This document shows, piece by piece, positions 1 to 5,574 of a DNA stretch of 10,790 bases. The notes beneath the pieces were generated by a model. It ran no database searches, was not told the DNA's origin, and saw only the letters and a program-made list of their open reading frames with translations. Made by a program: the position numbers and the translations under genes. The DNA is taken from contig DATEQM010000149.1 in the NCBI GenBank assembly GCA_035272605.1, positions 1 to 10,790 of the forward strand, written 5' to 3'. Each line of letters opens with the position of its first letter. Within the stretch, counting starts at the first letter, position 1. Origin of the DNA: JOPF136 sp035272605. GTDB taxonomy: Bacteria; Acidobacteriota; Terriglobia; Acidiferrales; UBA7541.

Positions 1-404
1 TGTCCGCGGCTCGACCGTGTCGGCGCCTTCCCTGTGTTCGTGCCGCCGCGCGGAGCATCAGACAAACCTTGCTGCACTTTTTTCGGCAGGCCGCCGCGTA
101 CGATTTCGTAGGCGGCGCGCAGCAGGCCGCGGATTTCGTCATCGCGCAGCGCGTGCGGCGGCAGTACCGTCACCCAGTGGTACCGCGCCACATACGCGGC
201 CGGCTCGACCCCTTCCCGCTCGATCAACTCCGCAAAACCCTCCGGCGTGGATTTGAACGATAACCTGCCGAGCTGGCGGTCATCCAGCACCAACGCGGCG
301 TACATCTTCCCCCCGACTTTGAATACCAGGTCCGCGCCCCATTGAATCTTCTCTGTGGTTGCCGGAAGCGAGAGGCAGAATTCTCGAATAGCTTCGATAT
401 TCAT
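1..404 (-). CDS. MmcQ/YjbR family protein, 3' end cut by window edge
   Basis: This is a small cytoplasmic protein of the YjbR/MmcQ family (CyaY-like 'double-wing' fold). Some members are described as DNA-binding, but the cellular role is generally unknown. The visible 134 residues begin MNIEAIREFCLSLP, continue with the typical acidic/aromatic strand region (EKIQWGADLVFKVGGKMYA, about residues 18-36), the W77 region (YHWVTV) and the family's closing helix AYEIVRGGLPKKV (about 98-110). The core fold is therefore complete. What follows (residues 111-134, rich in Gly, Ser, Thr and basic residues) looks like a disordered tail that runs out of the window without a stop. The start at 404 is supported by GGGAG a few bases upstream; an ATG at 418 in another frame stops at once. 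It lies downstream of the M61-like gene on the same strand, behind a terminator-like hairpin, so it is probably transcribed separately. Family call confident; function unknown. Confidence 0.85.
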   Translation of the reverse strand, partial: MNIEAIREFCLSLPATTEKIQWGADLVFKVGGKMYAALVLDDRQLGRLSFKSTPEGFAELIEREGVEPAAYVARYHWVTVLPPHALRDDEIRGLLRAAYEIVRGGLPKKVQQGLSDAPRGGTNTGKAPTRSSRG

Positions 405-451
405 CGAGAGGCTCCCATGAACCGGAGGCAAAACCACGAGGCCGTCCGGAA

Positions 452-479
452 AGCCTGCCCCGAGTATTCGGGGCCGGCT
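452..479 (-). terminator. Terminator-like hairpin after the M61-like gene
   Basis: Arms GCCCCGA (457-463) and TCGGGGC (468-474) pair perfectly around a 4-nt loop. After one T/C mismatch, four more pairs extend the stem to 452-479. Read on the minus strand it begins 15 nt after the stop codon of the M61-like gene and is followed by a short run (TTTCC), so it fits a Rho-independent terminator with a weak U-tract. It also separates that gene from the YjbR gene. Confidence 0.6.
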
Positions 480-494
480 CTACCTCAGCCGGGC

Positions 495-1895
495 TCACTC
501 CAGCGGCGCGAGCCAGCGCTCCATGATGTCCCGCGTCTCGACTCCGGTGGCCTCGCGGAACCTCACGGGCAGCTCTTCGATGCGAAACGCGCGATGATTC
601 GCCGCGCTCCACGCCACCAGGTGCCGCAGCGCGTCGCGCAGGCTCTTCTCGCCGTGCGTTTCGGCGCGGATGCGGTTGTCCATTTCCGCGGCCATCAGCC
701 CGCCGCGTGCAAACGTCAGCTTTCCGATGCGGAAATCACTCGCGTATTGCGTGGAAGCTACGAGCGACAACTCCCGCAACGTCATGCGCCGCAACTCCGG
801 CGAGGCTTCTTGCAGCACGCTGCGGAACCTGCGTTCGAGCATCTGCTGGCGTTGCTCCTGCGATCCCGCCAGCGCCGCGATGGCGGCGTACTGCGCAAAT
901 CCCTCGCTGAACCAGATTGTGTCGATCTTCGGAGCCGCGTCCCAATGAAAAGGGAAGTAGCCCTCGCCGTAGCACCGCTTCGGAATCCAGGCGTGCGCCA
1001 TGTGATGCGCAATGTGGTATTCCAGCCCGAGGTCCGGCATGCTCTCGGCACGGGCGTCCAGTGTGGAATGGAAGCTGTCCAAATGCTCCATGCCGAAGCC
1101 GTACTCATGCTCCGCCGAAACCGGCTTCAGGATCTCCAGCATCACGGTGTAGTGAGCAAAGGGCGCGGTGCCGAAGTAGTCGATCATTTTTGCCATAGCC
1201 TCGCCCGCGAGCTGGGCGAGCCGCGCCGGATCGGTCTCCGCCTCCGCATACAGCGCGAGATACAGCGGCGGTGCAGTCTCCGGCGCGACGTGGACACGTG
1301 CGAAGTGCAGCGCCGGCCCCATGGCGATTTGCGAATCGGCCAGCGCGTAGAAATTTTCCGCGCGCAGCGGGCCGCCCGCGGGCGCCAGCGTGGATACCAC
1401 CGGCCAGCCCTTCGGCGCTTCGATTTGCAGCTCGATCGGACGCTCCTCCTCTCCCTCGAAGAAGCCGAACACGGAATAGCCGAGGAAGGCCGCGTAGCCC
1501 GGTCGCACCCGGGAGCTGTCCGTCGCATCGTGAATCTGCTGTTCCATGCCCGCCAGGTCCACGTCGTACTCCACGCGCGCGGCCGGCCCCACGCGCCACC
1601 GGGGTCCCTCTCCGCGGGCAACTTCCAGCGGCTTCCCGGCGGGATCGAAGGCCGCCACACGCGCGACGAACTGGTCGTAGGGCTCTTCGCCATACCCCAT
1701 GGGTATCGCGCGCGGAATCACCAGCGTTCGCAGAGCTGGGGGCGCGCTGGCCAGCTCGATCCGCACGTGCACGCTCGTGCCTCCGGGAGCGGCGTAACTC
1801 AGCAGATAGCGCACAGGCGGACGCTCGTCGCCGCGCGCCATCCCGCCGGAGGCGAGGAGGCAGAGCAGCAGGAAGACCAGGAAGAAGATGCGCAT
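495..1895 (-). CDS. Exported M61-peptidase-like protein lacking the catalytic Glu
   Basis: The 466-residue product resembles M61 (glycyl aminopeptidase-type) metallopeptidases. Residues 1-20 form a Sec signal (MRIFFLVFLLLCLLASGGMA), so it should act outside the cytoplasm. An N-terminal beta domain (about 28-205, including FLGYSVFGFF) precedes the thermolysin-like domain. Family landmarks are present: GFGMEHLDS (267-274, matching the M61 GGLEHxxS segment), zinc-site helix HHMAH (297-301), WFSEGF (328-333, with E331 as expected third zinc ligand) and a GKLTFARGGLMAAEMDNRIR segment (391-410). The family motif is HExxH; here the general-base Glu is His298, while both His ligands and E331 remain. 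The PDZ domain common at the C terminus of M61 enzymes is missing (466 against roughly 600 residues). It is therefore probably a non-peptidase binding protein or has altered chemistry. An in-frame ATG at 1910 would add five residues; 1895 gives the more typical signal peptide, though neither has a good ribosome site. Confidence 0.8.
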   Translation of the reverse strand: MRIFFLVFLLLCLLASGGMARGDERPPVRYLLSYAAPGGTSVHVRIELASAPPALRTLVIPRAIPMGYGEEPYDQFVARVAAFDPAGKPLEVARGEGPRWRVGPAARVEYDVDLAGMEQQIHDATDSSRVRPGYAAFLGYSVFGFFEGEEERPIELQIEAPKGWPVVSTLAPAGGPLRAENFYALADSQIAMGPALHFARVHVAPETAPPLYLALYAEAETDPARLAQLAGEAMAKMIDYFGTAPFAHYTVMLEILKPVSAEHEYGFGMEHLDSFHSTLDARAESMPDLGLEYHIAHHMAHAWIPKRCYGEGYFPFHWDAAPKIDTIWFSEGFAQYAAIAALAGSQEQRQQMLERRFRSVLQEASPELRRMTLRELSLVASTQYASDFRIGKLTFARGGLMAAEMDNRIRAETHGEKSLRDALRHLVAWSAANHRAFRIEELPVRFREATGVETRDIMERWLAPLE

Positions 1896-1950
1896 GGCGG
1901 TGGCCGCCATCCTAGCGAATCTGGCAGAGGAATTAAAGGCACGGCATCCG

Positions 1951-1979
1951 TTGACGCCTGCGCCGGGGACGGTTAGGAT
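1951..1979 (+). promoter_or_regulatory. Sigma70-like promoter for the Ala-rich small protein
   Basis: TTGACG (1951-1956), a 17-nt spacer, then TAGGAT (1974-1979). Five of six -35 and four of six -10 bases match consensus. The expected start near 1986 gives a leader of about 40 nt that would contain the palindrome at 1994-2012 and the ribosome site. Confidence 0.55.
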
Positions 1980-1993
1980 GGCGCGACGTTCGG

Positions 1994-2012
1994 CCTGCCT
2001 GCGGCAGGCAGG
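1994..2012 (+). repeat. Perfect 19-nt palindrome in the leader of the small gene
   Basis: CCTGCCTGC (1994-2002) and GCAGGCAGG (2004-2012) are exact reverse complements around one central G. It ends two bases before the GGAGG ribosome site, inside the predicted leader. It could be a repressor operator, an RNA hairpin that masks the ribosome site, or one copy of a dispersed extragenic palindrome. The sequence alone does not decide between these. Confidence 0.7.
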
Positions 2013-2014
2013 GT

Positions 2015-2019
2015 GGAGG
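2015..2019 (+). promoter_or_regulatory. Strong Shine-Dalgarno that decides the start at 2025
   Basis: GGAGG lies 5 nt before ATG 2025 and is followed by GAGAG. It would lie inside the coding region if the in-frame GTG at 2013 were used, so ATG 2025 is the better start. Confidence 0.75.
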
Positions 2020-2024
2020 AGAGC

Positions 2025-2267
2025 ATGGCCAAGAAATTTACGTTGAAGAGCGCGGCGAAATCCATTGGTGCCGCCATCGGCAGCACGGAGACCGCCGCGC
2101 GGGGCGCAGCGGAGGCCGCGGAAAAGGCTGCACGAAATGCCGCCGACGCCGCGCAGGACGCGCTCGACAACGCGCGCAAGGGCGCTGCCCAGCTCACGAA
2201 AACGGTGAGCTCGTTGGAAAGGGATTTGAAGAGGCTGCAGAGGAAGATCAAGAAGTCGTTCCGCTGA
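2025..2267 (+). CDS. Small Ala-rich helical protein of unknown function
   Basis: The gene encodes 80 residues, 21 of them Ala. I do not recognise a family. After a basic N terminus (MAKKFTLKSAAKS) there is one long predicted helix in which Ala pairs recur every three to four residues (24/25, 28/29, 31/32, 35/36, 39/40, 42/43, then 46), with charged residues between them. This is the a/d spacing of a tightly packed coiled coil or an amphipathic surface-binding helix. The C-terminal part (63-80, SLERDLKRLQRKIKKSFR) is strongly basic and heptad-like. No signal peptide or membrane segment is seen, so it is probably cytoplasmic. Possible roles are nucleoid or granule association (phasin-like or histone-like) or a stress protein; all are inference. 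Reality of the gene is supported by its own promoter and strong ribosome site. It sits divergent from the M61-like gene and 132 nt before the PLP enzyme. Confidence 0.7.
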   Translation: MAKKFTLKSAAKSIGAAIGSTETAARGAAEAAEKAARNAADAAQDALDNARKGAAQLTKTVSSLERDLKRLQRKIKKSFR

Positions 2268-2389
2268 GCCCGTTCGCCGTCCACTCGCCGGGCGATGGAG
2301 CGGCGGCCCGCCATTTTCCGCTTCGGGGAAGCCGGCGCTACCGCCGCGCGCTGCCGCTGCCGGCCTGCGCTGCTTTTTGCCTTCATTCC

Positions 2390-2395
2390 AAGGAG
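2390..2395 (+). promoter_or_regulatory. Shine-Dalgarno that decides the PLP-enzyme start at 2400
   Basis: AAGGAG lies 4 nt before ATG 2400. The frame is open further upstream to an ATG at 2295, but those extra 35 codons encode a Cys/Arg-rich stretch unlike the family N terminus, so the shorter start is preferred. Confidence 0.75.
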
Positions 2396-2399
2396 CTCC

Positions 2400-3689
2400 A
2401 TGCCAGCCAGCACCTCGGATCGCACCCATGCCGCGCTCGACGTGGCCTGGGTGCGCGCGCAATTCCCCTCGCTCCGCCTTACCGTCAACGGCCAGCCCGC
2501 TGCGTTTCTGGACGCTCCCGCGGGCACGCAGGTGCCGCAGCAGGTGGTGGACGCCATGCGCGATTATCTGCTCCACTCCAACGCCAATACCGCGGGCGCG
2601 TTTCTTACCAGCCGCCGCACCGATGCCATGCTCGCCGCGGCGCACCAGGCCATGGCGGATTTTCTGGGCTGCGAGCGCGAAGAAGTTTTCTTCGGCCAGA
2701 ACATGACCACGCTCACGTTCGCGCTCGCGCGCGCCATCGGCCGCGCGCTCGAGCCGGGCGACGAGATCCTCACCACCACGCTGGACCACGACGCCAACGT
2801 CGCTCCCTGGCGCGCGCTCGAAGACCGCGGAATCGTCGTCCGCCAGGCGGACATCCGCGTGGAAGACTGCACGCTGGACATGGACGACCTCGGCAGCAAG
2901 ATCACCGCACACACCAAGATCGTTGCCGTGGGTTACGCCGCGAACGCCGTCGGCACCATCAACAACGTCGCGGAAGTGGTGCGCCTGGCCCGGGCGGCCG
3001 GCGCGTACTCCTTCATTGATGCCGTGCACTACGCGCCGCACGGGCCGATTGACGTCCGCGCGCTGGGTTGCGACTTCCTGGCCTGCTCGCCCTATAAGTT
3101 TTTCGGCCCGCACATGGGCGCGATCTACGGAAAGCGCGAGCACCTCGAACGCCTGCACCCCTACAAGGTTCGTCCCGCGCCGGACAGCCTGCCCGACCGC
3201 TGGGAAACGGGCACACTGAGCCACGAAGGAATCGCCGGCGTCGCTGCCGCAGTGGACTATATCGCCGGCATCGGCCGCCGCGCCGTCCCGAATCTTCCGG
3301 AGGGCGCCGGGGCCGGGCGGCGCGAAGCGATTCTCGCGGCCTACCGCGTGATCCGGGAATACGAGGGCGGGTTGACGCGAAAGATGATCGCCGGCCTGCT
3401 CCAAATCCCCGGGCTGACCTTCTACGGCATTTCCGACCCGGCGCGATTTGACTGCCGCGTGCCCACCGTCGCCATCCGCCTGGCCCGCGCAAAGCCTGCG
3501 GAGATCGCCGCCTATCTGGGCGACCGCGGAATCTTCACCTGGGACGGCAACTACTACGCCCTCAACCTCACCGAGCGGCTCGGCGTGGAGCGCGACGGCG
3601 GCCTGCTGCGCATCGGCCTGGTGCACTACAACACGGCGGAAGAAGTGGACCGCCTGCTCGCCGCTCTCGGTGAACTCGCCGCGCGTTGA
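2400..3689 (+). CDS. Cysteine desulfurase-like PLP enzyme (class V aminotransferase fold)
   Basis: The 429-residue cytoplasmic protein has the fold of class V PLP enzymes and resembles the 'cysteine desulfurase-like' subfamily (TIGR01976 type). N-terminal FPSLRLTVNGQPAAFLDAPAGTQVP (22-46) is typical. H130 (LDHDANVAPW) fits the residue stacking on the PLP ring, D207 (SFIDAVHYAPH) the Asp that contacts the pyridine nitrogen, and K233 (CSPYKFFGPHMG) the Schiff-base lysine. R271-region residues (ETGTLSHEGIAG, 269-280) are also family-typical. The catalytic Cys loop of true IscS/SufS enzymes (RxGxHCA near the C terminus) is replaced by FTWDGNYYALNL (379-390), which has no Cys. Sulfur transfer by the classical route is therefore unlikely, and the real reaction is unknown. 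There are no Fe-S assembly genes nearby. Its stop codon overlaps the -35 box of the next gene's promoter. Confidence 0.88.
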   Translation: MPASTSDRTHAALDVAWVRAQFPSLRLTVNGQPAAFLDAPAGTQVPQQVVDAMRDYLLHSNANTAGAFLTSRRTDAMLAAAHQAMADFLGCEREEVFFGQNMTTLTFALARAIGRALEPGDEILTTTLDHDANVAPWRALEDRGIVVRQADIRVEDCTLDMDDLGSKITAHTKIVAVGYAANAVGTINNVAEVVRLARAAGAYSFIDAVHYAPHGPIDVRALGCDFLACSPYKFFGPHMGAIYGKREHLERLHPYKVRPAPDSLPDRWETGTLSHEGIAGVAAAVDYIAGIGRRAVPNLPEGAGAGRREAILAAYRVIREYEGGLTRKMIAGLLQIPGLTFYGISDPARFDCRVPTVAIRLARAKPAEIAAYLGDRGIFTWDGNYYALNLTERLGVERDGGLLRIGLVHYNTAEEVDRLLAALGELAAR

Positions 3690-3714
3690 CTTGGATTTGC
3701 CCGGAGCCTAAGAT
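3686..3714 (+). promoter_or_regulatory. Sigma70-like promoter for the kinase fusion gene
   Basis: TTGACT (3686-3691), a 17-nt spacer, then TAAGAT (3709-3714). The -35 box shares its TGA with the stop codon of the PLP-enzyme gene. A transcript starting near 3721 would have a leader of about 18 nt before ATG 3739. No convincing Shine-Dalgarno is present there, so translation may depend on the short leader. Confidence 0.6.
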
Positions 3715-3738
3715 GCAGCGCAATCGCGTGGTCGCACT

Positions 3739-5322
3739 ATGATTGGTCGAGCACTCGGACCGTACAACATCGTGTCACAGCTGGGTACGGGTGGTATGGG
3801 CGTAGTTTATCGCGCGCATGACCCTCGCCTGGGCCGCGATGTGGCGATCAAGGTTCTCCCTGAGGACTTCGCATCGGACGAGGAGCGGCTCGCCCGCTTC
3901 GATCGTGAGGCACGGACCGCCGCGGCATTGACACATCCGCATATCATCAGCATCTACGATTTCGGCAAAGTTGGTTCCACTGTTTTCGTTGTGATGGAGC
4001 TGGTAAGAGGAAAGAGCCTCAGAGAAGTGCTCGCGGATGGTCCCCTTCCCATACACGATCTGCTCAAATATTCGATGCAGATTGCCTATGGTCTAGCCGC
4101 CGCTCACGATGCCGGAATCATTCACAGAGACTTGAAACCTACCAATCTGATGGTCACCACGGATGGGTTCATCAAGATACTGGATTTCGGGCTCGCCAAA
4201 GTAATCGGGAGGGGAAAACGCGGCGGTGATGACTCTCCCACTCAGTCCATCAGCGCATTGACGCCCACACTTGCGATGCTGGGAACACCGGCCTATATGT
4301 CTCCCGAACAGGCAAAACAACAGCCTCTCGATTATCGGTCCGACCAGTTCGCGCTGGGCACCATCATGTATGAGATGGCTACGGGAAAGAATCCGTTCGC
4401 GCGAACCAACTGGTCTGAGGAGATCGTTGCGGTTTGCAGCGAGGAACCGGAGCCCGTCGGGAAGCTGAATCGAAACATGCCCAAGGGCCTTGCCCTGTTG
4501 ATTGAGCAGTGCCTATCGAAGAATCCGGCCCTGCGCTACTCGGCCACCCGGCAAATCGCCTTCGAACTCGACCATCTTCGCCTTGCATACACAATTAAGA
4601 ACTTGGGTTTTAAACGTAAGCACTCAACCGTTTCTCAACCGAGCGTCGTCTCCTCCGAGGAGGCTCAGTGGTATAAAGTCATCGGCGTCGCGAAAGACGT
4701 TTTCCCACCGAGAAGTTTGTTTGGGAAGCTGCGTGATTTCGGATTCGGCAATTTGGTGACCGACGCCATGCGCGCGTGTTGTGGAACCCAGATCGCAATT
4801 ATCAACACGCAGGCCTTGCGGGCGTTCGAATCGGCAAATTACCTGCCTGCGGACGGTGTGCTTCCCAAAGATCTCGCCTTGCGGCGGAATGGCCGGGGAT
4901 ACGCACCGGGCCCGCCTTTTGATCTTGTGGTTGGAGATGTCCTCACTGCGCTTCCTTTCCCAAACAAACTACTGACTCGAACTGTGACCGGTGCACAATT
5001 GCATGAAGTACTGGAACACAGCCTCTCGGGCCCCTCGCTCCAGATTTCCGGCTTTCGGTTTGCTTTCGACATGTCGCGAGCGCCCGGCTCACGCGTTGTT
5101 TGGGCAAGACTCGATGAGGGAAAGGACATCTTGCCCGACAATACTCCGCACACGATTGCGTTGACGGACTTCATCAACTCGGGCGGGGATGGATATTCTA
5201 CCCTCGCGAATGACGGGGGGTCTCCTCACGGGCCTCTCACGGATGCGGTCGTACGGCACGTCGAAACGCTGGGCAAGGTCGCTCCCGCAGTTGAAGGTAG
5301 GATCATCAACGTTCAAGACTGA
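3739..5322 (+). CDS. Ser/Thr protein kinase fused to a 5'-nucleotidase C-terminal domain
   Basis: The 527-residue product joins two domains. Residues 1-285 are a Hanks-type Ser/Thr kinase with every catalytic element: glycine loop GTGGMGVVY (16-24), K38, helix-C E57, HRDLKPTN (129-136, catalytic D131), DFG (149-151), Thr-bearing activation loop (T175, T177, T183) and GTPAYMSPEQ (182-191). After a short polar linker (286-310), residues 311-525 match the 5'-nucleotidase C-terminal domain (UshA/CD73 type): FGNLVTDAMR (336-345), R361, GDVLTALPFPN (399-409), a TGAQLHEVLEHSLSG helix start (417-431), LQISGFRFAFD (434-444) and TDFINSGGDGY (476-486). F407, N409, F478, D484 and R361 correspond to nucleotide-binding residues of UshA. 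The metallophosphatase domain that does the hydrolysis is absent, and there is no signal peptide or membrane segment. Inference: a soluble kinase regulated by a bound nucleotide or nucleoside. Low GC and use of TCA, CTA and AGA codons set it apart from its neighbours. Confidence 0.9.
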   Translation: MIGRALGPYNIVSQLGTGGMGVVYRAHDPRLGRDVAIKVLPEDFASDEERLARFDREARTAAALTHPHIISIYDFGKVGSTVFVVMELVRGKSLREVLADGPLPIHDLLKYSMQIAYGLAAAHDAGIIHRDLKPTNLMVTTDGFIKILDFGLAKVIGRGKRGGDDSPTQSISALTPTLAMLGTPAYMSPEQAKQQPLDYRSDQFALGTIMYEMATGKNPFARTNWSEEIVAVCSEEPEPVGKLNRNMPKGLALLIEQCLSKNPALRYSATRQIAFELDHLRLAYTIKNLGFKRKHSTVSQPSVVSSEEAQWYKVIGVAKDVFPPRSLFGKLRDFGFGNLVTDAMRACCGTQIAIINTQALRAFESANYLPADGVLPKDLALRRNGRGYAPGPPFDLVVGDVLTALPFPNKLLTRTVTGAQLHEVLEHSLSGPSLQISGFRFAFDMSRAPGSRVVWARLDEGKDILPDNTPHTIALTDFINSGGDGYSTLANDGGSPHGPLTDAVVRHVETLGKVAPAVEGRIINVQD

Positions 5323-5356
5323 GGCTCGAAATTACTTCCCCGGAAACTCAGTCTTG
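5314..5356 (+). repeat. 10-bp perfect inverted repeat spanning the kinase stop codon
   Basis: CAAGACTGAG (5314-5323, which contains the TGA stop) is the exact reverse complement of CTCAGTCTTG (5347-5356), with a 23-nt loop. No T-run follows, so it is a poor Rho-independent terminator. It could be a Rho-linked or mRNA-stabilising stem, or the footprint of an insertion. Confidence 0.65.
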
Positions 5357-5459
5357 CACACTGGCCATCGTTCCTGTACGGGTCCTTGAGCACCTGTCCT
5401 CTCTCTCAGTGGCCACAACGAATGCCCTTTACTGTTTTCAGAAGTCAGGTCGTCATCGA

Positions 5460-5488
5460 TTGACGGGGAACGCGGCGCGGCCTATCAT
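5460..5488 (+). promoter_or_regulatory. Sigma70-like promoter for the Asp-box protein gene
   Basis: TTGACG (5460-5465), a 17-nt spacer, then TATCAT (5483-5488). Five of six bases match consensus in each box, making this the best of the three promoters in the window. A start near 5495 leaves a leader of about 80 nt. In the rest of the 252-nt gap (5323-5574) I see only the inverted repeat at its left end and the ribosome site GGAGAAG (5563-5569). Confidence 0.65.
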
Positions 5489-5574
5489 TCGCTCCCTCGA
5501 ACGCATTTCCGCCCCGCCCCGGCATTGCACGATTTCGCGGCCGGCCCGCGAGGTCACATTCTGGAGAAGACGCC

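Noticed and set aside
1911..1950. Promoter for the M61-like gene on the minus strand
   Set aside because: A TTTAAT-like -10 can be seen but the base pairs 17 nt upstream do not resemble a -35 box.
342..1976. Plus-strand open frame of 544 codons opposite the M61-like gene
   Set aside because: The translation is Arg/His-rich with no motif, while the minus strand has coherent M61 motifs and a signal peptide.
2268..2399. Possible terminator or promoter between the small gene and the PLP enzyme
   Set aside because: Only a 5-bp stem (CGGGC/GCCCG) and a stretch of GC-rich sequence with no -35/-10 pair of fair quality could be found.
495..3626. Single minus-strand open frame of over 1000 codons covering the M61-like gene and the antisense of the PLP enzyme
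   Set aside because: Its left part is the real M61-like gene. The rest is codon-aligned antisense of the PLP-enzyme gene, open because that gene avoids TTA, CTA and TCA codons. The signal peptide at 1895 marks the true start.
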